The notes under the pieces: model-generated
Told to the model about the DNA's origin: nothing
What the model saw: the letters and a program-made list of their open reading frames with translations, nothing else
Database searches by the model: none
Assembly: GCA_030038695.1 (NCBI GenBank)
Contig: JASHSN010000032.1
Location: 1-9,658, forward strand
Length of the DNA stretch: 9,658 bases
From: Nitrososphaeraceae archaeon
GTDB lineage: Archaea; Thermoproteota; Nitrososphaeria; Nitrososphaerales; Nitrososphaeraceae
Reading direction: 5' to 3'
Translations under genes and position numbers: made by a program
Shown: piece by piece, positions 6,246 to 9,658 of the stretch
Layout of the letters: every line of letters begins with the position of its first letter
Numbering within the stretch: position 1 is the stretch's first letter

Positions 6246-6995
6246 ATGAGCGCTGTTAAGAATGTGATGAAAAACAACTTCCGCAATCTGGAGTTAGGTG
6301 AGTACTTGGGCATGACCCTGAAGGACGCAGGCTATGGTGACGTAGACGTTCAGAAGACGCCTATAGGGACAAGGATAACACTTTACGTTACTAGACCAGG
6401 CCTGGTTATCGGTAGAAAGGGAACAGGCATAAAAGATCTTACGAGTAGACTCGAAGAAAAGTTTGGTTTGACAAATCCACAAGTATCGGTCCTTGAAGTA
6501 TCTGTCCCTGAACTGAATCCAAAAATTATGTGTAATAGGATTGCTCAGTTAATAGAAAGGGGCACAGCATTTAGAAGGGCAGCTATGTGGTCCATGAATA
6601 CAATTATGAATGCTGGAGCACTAGGTGTTGAGGTATCAATTGCAGGGAAGCTTCGAAGCGAACGCGCTCATTTTGAAAAACACTCCTCAGGGGTGAATCC
6701 TAAGAGCGGGGATCTTGCTGACAAAATCGTTCGTATCGGGACTACTTCGGTTTTAACAAAAATGGGCTTGATGGGCATACAACTAAGGATCGCCTTGAAA
6801 AATGAGCTTCCACCAGAGTTCGAGTTTTCGGAATCTTCCACACACGATGATGCATCACAACCTCAAACAGCCGCTGACGTCAATACTGAAGCAAGCACAA
6901 CTAATTCCGCGGTTGTTGGAGACGCTGCTTTAAAACCCGCAGGAAAAGTTGGGGAAACAGTTCTAGCCCAAGGTAATGCAAATGGCCAGACTTAA
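6246..6995 (+). CDS. rps3: 30S ribosomal protein S3 (uS3) with low-complexity C-terminal tail
   Basis: uS3 is in the small-subunit head at the mRNA entry channel. It has a type II KH domain with the GXXG loop at residues 56-59 (GRKG in LVIGRKGTGI), and the S3 C-terminal domain with RRAAMWSMNTIMNAGALGVEV and IAGKLRSERAHFEKHSSG. Residues about 195-249 form a tail rich in Ala, Thr, Ser, Asp, Glu and Gln with no obvious fold, longer than the core needs. ATG 6246 lies 2 bp after L22 and has ggaaggt upstream (6228-6234). The end overlaps the L29 start codon by 14 bp, so the tail is encoded right up to and into the next gene. Confidence 0.97.
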   Translation: MSAVKNVMKNNFRNLELGEYLGMTLKDAGYGDVDVQKTPIGTRITLYVTRPGLVIGRKGTGIKDLTSRLEEKFGLTNPQVSVLEVSVPELNPKIMCNRIAQLIERGTAFRRAAMWSMNTIMNAGALGVEVSIAGKLRSERAHFEKHSSGVNPKSGDLADKIVRIGTTSVLTKMGLMGIQLRIALKNELPPEFEFSESSTHDDASQPQTAADVNTEASTTNSAVVGDAALKPAGKVGETVLAQGNANGQT

Positions 6996-7194
6996 GCTGA
7001 AAACCTTGCGGGAGATGAATGATACAGATTTGAGAGACAAATTATCTGAATTAAACGCTGATTTGGCGAAACTTAGGGCCGAAGGCGCGAAAGGTACTCT
7101 AAAGAAACAAACTGGAGATTTACGTTGGATTCGTAGGGATATCGCTAGAATATTGACCATTATTAACGAAAGAGGTTCTAAGAAAAAAACATGA
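6982..7194 (+). CDS. rpl29: 50S ribosomal protein L29 (uL29)
   Basis: uL29 is a small two- or three-helix protein near the exit tunnel that contacts L23. The 70-residue product begins MARLKLKTLREMND, the usual archaeal start, and continues with LRDKLSELNADLAKLRAEGAK and DLRWIRRDIARILTIINER, the conserved C-terminal helix. ATG 6982 is preferred over ATG 6976 because aaggt (6970-6974) is 7 nt from 6982 but only 1 nt from 6976, and because homologues start with MARLK. It overlaps the end of S3 by 14 bp and RNase P component 1 by ATGA (7191-7194). Confidence 0.95.
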   Translation: MARLKLKTLREMNDTDLRDKLSELNADLAKLRAEGAKGTLKKQTGDLRWIRRDIARILTIINERGSKKKT

Positions 7195-7466
7195 TAACAC
7201 CTAGCAATATTCTATCACACGAGCTCATCGGTCTTCATGCGACCATCGTAAACAGCCCTCAGCCCACGGTTGTTGGCATGTCAGGAACTATTATCTTTGA
7301 GACCAGAAATATGCTTACCTTAAAAACAACTGTAGGAGCAAAGACAATATCAAAGATCGCAGCAGAGACAATGAAAATACGGCTTCCGCATAACACTTGC
7401 TTTATAAGAGGCTCATCTCTTATCGGCAGACCAGAAGATCGTGTGTTGCGCTATAAGGGAGGATGA
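7191..7466 (+). CDS. rnp1: Ribonuclease P protein component 1 (Rpp29/Rnp1)
   Basis: Archaeal homologue of eukaryotic Pop4/Rpp29, which with Rpp21 binds the specificity part of the RNase P RNA and helps cleave 5' leaders from pre-tRNA. The 91-residue protein starts NILSHELIGLHATIVNS and continues with GMSGTIIFETRNMLTLKT, the Sm-like barrel strands typical of the family (about residues 28-46), then LPHNTCFIRGSSLIGRPEDR near the end. It is at the short end of the family. Its position between L29 and S17 is a known archaeal arrangement; the eIF1/SUI1 gene found nearby in many euryarchaea is not here. It overlaps L29 by ATGA and S17 by a few bases. Confidence 0.93.
   Translation: MITPSNILSHELIGLHATIVNSPQPTVVGMSGTIIFETRNMLTLKTTVGAKTISKIAAETMKIRLPHNTCFIRGSSLIGRPEDRVLRYKGG
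7457..7462 (+). promoter_or_regulatory. Shine-Dalgarno that points to the TTG start of S17
   Basis: gggagg at 7457-7462 abuts the ATG at 7463 with no spacer, which a ribosome could not use, but lies 9 nt from the TTG at 7472, ideal spacing. It therefore favours TTG as the S17 start. Confidence 0.6.
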
Positions 7467-7471
7467 TAGAT

Positions 7472-7792
7472 TTGGCAAGAAATATAGGAATTTCAGTAAA
7501 CCCGCCACGTAAGGACTGTCAAGATGCCTTGTGTCCTTTTCACGGAAGACTTTCAATAAGGGGCAAGTTGTTATCTGGAATAGTGGTTAGTGCTAAAGCA
7601 AAAAATATGGTCGTGGTTTCGAGAGAGTTCCCACACCTAGTTGACAAGTATCAGCGTTATGAAAGAAGTAAATCAAGAGTACATGCATATCTTCCTGAAT
7701 GCATTGATGTAACTGAGGGCGATGAAATAACAATTGCTGAATGCAGACCATTGTCAAAGACCGTTTCTTTTGTAGTGATCGGTGGGGCTTAA
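7472..7792 (+). CDS. rps17: 30S ribosomal protein S17 (uS17)
   Basis: uS17 is an OB-fold primary binder of 16S rRNA in the small-subunit body. From TTG 7472 the product is 106 residues starting (M)ARNIGISVNPPRKDC; from ATG 7463 it would be 109 (adding MID). The TTG is chosen because the gggagg site is 9 nt from it and 0 nt from the ATG, and because archaeal S17 usually starts one or two residues before RNIG. Family marks: CQDALCPFHGRLSIRGK (archaeal Cys/His segment, about residues 16-32), GIVVSAKAKNMVVVSREF, YQRYERSKSRVHAYLPECIDV, and DEITIAECRPLSKTVSFVV, the conserved last strands. It overlaps the RNase P gene only if ATG 7463 is used. L14 follows after 4 bp. Confidence 0.95.
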   Translation: MARNIGISVNPPRKDCQDALCPFHGRLSIRGKLLSGIVVSAKAKNMVVVSREFPHLVDKYQRYERSKSRVHAYLPECIDVTEGDEITIAECRPLSKTVSFVVIGGA

Positions 7793-7796
7793 GGGA

Positions 7797-8231
7797 ATGG
7801 CAGCTAAGACAAGAGCAGTTTCAGCGAAGGGAGTTGAAGAATTTCGACCGTACATTACTAGGGCTTTACCGATCACAGCCGAATTAGTTTGTGCAGATAA
7901 CACGGGTGCAAAAGTCTTGCGTATAGCACAAGTGGGCAGATACAAGGGTAGACATTCACGATTGCCTGCTGCTGCAGTCGGTGACTTGGTCACAGTGACG
8001 GTTAAAAAAGGGGCCTCAGAACTACGTAAACAGATTTTTGGGGCCGTCATAATTAGGCAAAAATATGCCATCAAGCGGCTAAATGGCGTTCGATTATCAT
8101 TTGAGGATAACGCTGCGGTTTTGGTCACACCTGAAGGAGAAATCAAAGGAACCGACATAAAGGGTCCAGTTGCTGCTGAAGCGGCAGAAAAATGGCCAAG
8201 GATAGCCAACCTTGCATCACTTATAGTCTGA
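7797..8231 (+). CDS. rpl14: 50S ribosomal protein L14 (uL14)
   Basis: uL14 forms part of the subunit interface and binds near 23S helix 95. The 144-residue protein shows ELVCADNTGAKVLRIAQVG (about residues 28-47), the family hallmark, then VGDLVTVTVKKGASELRK and GVRLSFEDNAAVLVTPEGEIKGTDIKGPV, with a helical end typical of uL14. ATG 7797 (MAAKTRAVSAKG) is preferred; a GTG at 7782 in the same frame would overlap the S17 3' end and add five residues (the start codon plus GLKG). ggtgggg at 7781-7787 lies 9 nt before the ATG and may act as the ribosome site. L24 starts 13 bp downstream. Confidence 0.96.
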   Translation: MAAKTRAVSAKGVEEFRPYITRALPITAELVCADNTGAKVLRIAQVGRYKGRHSRLPAAAVGDLVTVTVKKGASELRKQIFGAVIIRQKYAIKRLNGVRLSFEDNAAVLVTPEGEIKGTDIKGPVAAEAAEKWPRIANLASLIV

Positions 8232-8244
8232 GGGCAATTACATT

Positions 8245-8667
8245 ATGAAAAAAAATAATCAAAAACTATTGTATCTTCCTAATTACTTGCGAGACTCGAA
8301 GGTATGTTCGACGCTTTCAGAGAATTTGCGTGAACAGTACGGTACTAGGAGTTGCAGACTGATAAAGGGAGATACTGTTAGAGTCGTTCGTGGTGAATAC
8401 TCCGGAATAGAAGGAAAAGTGGAAAAAGTCAACACACAAAGAAGCACATTATCGATTGAGGGGATTCAACGCGAGAAAGTGAAAGGTGGAAATGTGAAGG
8501 TTCAGATCCATTCATCTAATCTTATCATAATCGGTCTGAATCTTGATGACAAATATCGGAAGAATAAACTACAAAATAAAGCTAAACAAAGTGAGGAAAG
8601 CCCAGATCAATCGGGCAACCAGAAAAGGACAAAGAAGAAAAAACAAAAAGAGGAGGCTAAGGAGTAA
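8245..8667 (+). CDS. rpl24: 50S ribosomal protein L24 (uL24) with charged C-terminal tail
   Basis: uL24 starts 50S assembly and lies near the exit of the tunnel. The 140-residue protein has the archaeal/eukaryotic LSENLREQYGTRSCRLIKGD (about residues 24-43), then a KOW motif VRVVRGEYSGIEGKVEKVN, and VKVQIHSSNLIIIGLNL, the conserved strand end. Residues about 105-140 are a Lys/Glu/Gln-rich tail (ending RTKKKKQKEEAKE) that is likely disordered and RNA-contacting. ATG 8245 follows L14 by 13 bp, with gagggc near 8230 as possible ribosome site. The tail codons also contain the Shine-Dalgarno for S4e, and the stop TAA shares its last base with the S4e ATG. Confidence 0.95.
   Translation: MKKNNQKLLYLPNYLRDSKVCSTLSENLREQYGTRSCRLIKGDTVRVVRGEYSGIEGKVEKVNTQRSTLSIEGIQREKVKGGNVKVQIHSSNLIIIGLNLDDKYRKNKLQNKAKQSEESPDQSGNQKRTKKKKQKEEAKE
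8651..8656 (+). promoter_or_regulatory. Shine-Dalgarno for S4e inside the L24 tail
   Basis: aggagg lies 10 nt before the S4e ATG (8667), with a second ggag at 8661-8664. The bases also encode the Glu-Glu-Ala-Lys-Glu end of L24. Confidence 0.75.
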
Positions 8668-9383
8668 TGGGGAAGAAGGGAGGCGATTCCAGACTAAAAA
8701 GACAAATGGCGCCTACATTCTGGAACATTCGAAGAAAGCAAAATAGATTCGTTCTAAAAGCTTCACCTGGTCCACACAAAAAGCACAACTCATACCCACT
8801 GGGAATAGTTCTCAGGGATGTGCTGAAGGTAGCAATCACAATGCGTGATGTTAAAAGAATCGTCTCAGAAGGTAAGGTGAAAGTAGATGGGATAGCGAGA
8901 AGGGAAGTAAACTTTCCTGTGGGACTGATGGACGTGATAGAGCTGACTCCAACGGGGCAATCCTACCGTCTTGTTCCGAAAGATTCTAAATTGTTAGTTC
9001 ATGTTGAGATCCAAAATTCAGAAAACATGGTCAAGCTTGGTAAGGTTACCAGCAAGGTTACCACAAATGGTGGTAAGTTACAATATGGCTTTCACGATGG
9101 AAAGACAATGCTTAGTGATCAGAAGCTATCAGTAGGAGATACTTGTTTGATAGATTTTCAGAATCATACAATCAAAGAAACAGTCAGATTTGAAAAGGGA
9201 AATTTGGGACTGATCACAAGTGGAGATAATGCTGGTAGCTTTGGAAAAATAGAGGATATTAAAGATGGAATATTTTCACTTCCAAAGCGTGCTGTCCTGA
9301 CATTGGAAGATAGATCAGTAGAACTACCCACCGAGATTGTCATGACTGTAGGGTCGGACACCCCATTAATCAAGGTGAATTAG
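8667..9383 (+). CDS. rps4e: 30S ribosomal protein S4e (eS4)
   Basis: eS4 is found only in archaea and eukaryotes, and its place between L24 and L5 is the archaeal spc arrangement. The 238-residue protein has the family start GKKGGDSRLKRQMAPTFW, then KASPGPHKKHNSYPLGIVLRD, an S4-type RNA-binding domain (about residues 48-94, with RDVKRIVSEGKVKVDG), a central eS4 domain with YRLVPKDSKLLVHV and LQYGFHDGKTML, and a C-terminal KOW-like segment at GNLGLITSGDNAGSFGKIEDI. Length is normal for archaea. ATG 8667 overlaps the L24 stop (TAATG) and has a strong Shine-Dalgarno. L5 starts 5 bp after its stop. Confidence 0.96.
   Translation: MGKKGGDSRLKRQMAPTFWNIRRKQNRFVLKASPGPHKKHNSYPLGIVLRDVLKVAITMRDVKRIVSEGKVKVDGIARREVNFPVGLMDVIELTPTGQSYRLVPKDSKLLVHVEIQNSENMVKLGKVTSKVTTNGGKLQYGFHDGKTMLSDQKLSVGDTCLIDFQNHTIKETVRFEKGNLGLITSGDNAGSFGKIEDIKDGIFSLPKRAVLTLEDRSVELPTEIVMTVGSDTPLIKVN
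9372..9378 (+). promoter_or_regulatory. Shine-Dalgarno supporting the distal start of L5
   Basis: aaggtga lies 10 nt before ATG 9389 and matches the GGAGGTGATC complement of the 16S 3' end. It supports translation from 9389, which includes the poly-threonine tract, rather than from ATG 9455. Confidence 0.6.
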
Positions 9384-9388
9384 ATATT

Positions 9389-9658
9389 ATGAATGAAAAA
9401 TCGACCGAAGCTACTACTACTACTACTACTACTACTACTGCTAGTACGCATCCGATGAAGAGAATATCGATTAGCAAGGTAGTGGTAAATATTGGCGTTG
9501 GAAAATCAGGAGAACCCCTAGAGAAGGCTAAACAGGCATTAGAAGAGTTAACAGGGCAAAGACCAACTGTACGAGGAGCAAGAAAATCAGTGAGAGATTT
9601 TGGCATCCATAAAGGCGAACCGATTGCTGCCATGGTGACGCTAAGACGTGAGGCAGCT
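9389..9658 (+). CDS. rpl5: 50S ribosomal protein L5 (uL5), 3' end outside the window
   Basis: uL5 is in the central protuberance and contacts 5S rRNA and the P-site tRNA. Only the first 90 codons are here. From residue 24 it matches archaeal L5: KRISISKVVVNIGVGKSGE, then EKAKQALEELTGQRPTVRGA and KSVRDFGIHKGEPIAAMVTLR. Residues 1-22 are an extension: MNEKSTEA, nine threonines (9-17), then ASTHP. The frame is missed if one looks only for longer complete ORFs, because it runs off the window. ATG 9389 has a good ribosome site (9372-9378); ATG 9455 (Met23) has none visible, so the extended form is favoured. The minus-strand frame over this tract is a shadow. Confidence 0.95.
   Translation, partial: MNEKSTEATTTTTTTTTASTHPMKRISISKVVVNIGVGKSGEPLEKAKQALEELTGQRPTVRGARKSVRDFGIHKGEPIAAMVTLRREAA
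9411..9439 (+). repeat. (ACT)n trinucleotide microsatellite in L5
   Basis: Nine ACT codons run from 9413 to 9439, with two further in-phase bases (ct) before them, giving 29 nt of pure period 3. It codes for Thr9-Thr17 of L5. Changes in copy number would stay in frame. The flanks are GCT codons one substitution away from ACT. Confidence 0.95.

Noticed and set aside
8543..8746. 67-codon plus-strand ORF across the L24/S4e junction
   Set aside because: A Lys/Arg-rich frame shift of the L24 tail and S4e start; both real genes have conserved content.
9370..9633. Minus-strand ORF with a run of valines opposite L5
   Set aside because: The valine run is simply the reverse of the ACT repeat; L5 on the plus strand explains the region.
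1..9658. Mobile element, CRISPR array or defence system
   Set aside because: No transposase, integrase, spaced direct repeats or terminal inverted repeats are visible; all large frames are housekeeping genes.

Overview
The window is a piece of an archaeal chromosome centred on the S10/spc-type ribosomal protein superoperon. Several features point to Archaea: an archaeal 20S proteasome alpha subunit, an archaeal RNase P protein (Rpp29/Rnp1) between L29 and S17, the archaeal/eukaryotic protein eS4 between L24 and L5, archaeal-type versions of every r-protein, TATA-like promoter elements, and TTG start codons. Protein flavour (for example in L4 and L14) suggests Thaumarchaeota/Nitrososphaeria. 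That lineage call is recognition from memory, not a database result.

Layout. From 2 to 826 lies the 3' portion of purC (purine synthesis); its start is upstream of the window. It converges, with 6 bp between stop codons, on a minus-strand DUF371 gene (833-1252). DUF371 diverges from psmA (1319-2056), and a single AT-rich palindromic element near 1281-1290 sits about 33 bp from both starts. After psmA comes a 241-bp stretch without a recognisable gene. It holds a strong TATA box, two 12-codon mini-ORFs and a perfect 14-bp palindrome, and it leads into a SPOUT RNA methyltransferase gene (2298-3146). From 3219 the plus strand is packed with translation genes: L3, L4, L23, S19, L22, S3, L29, RNase P component 1, S17, L14, L24, S4e and the first 90 codons of L5, which runs out of the window.

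How it works together. The ribosomal genes are separated by at most 42 bp and many overlap (ATGA or TAATG junctions), so polycistronic transcription and translational coupling are likely. Purine-rich Shine-Dalgarno-like sequences precede L4, S3, L29, S17, S4e and L5. The RNA methyltransferase and RNase P protein embedded in or beside the cluster link rRNA modification and tRNA 5'-end maturation to ribosomal protein output.

What stands out. The core is ordinary housekeeping DNA, and I see no new defence, mobile or biosynthetic system. The points worth a second look are the absence of the L2 gene between L23 and S19, with a TATA-like element and an obligatory TTG start where it would have been; the unexplained leader before the SPOUT gene; an in-frame (ACT)9 microsatellite that gives L5 a poly-threonine N-terminal extension; and a low-complexity tail on S3.
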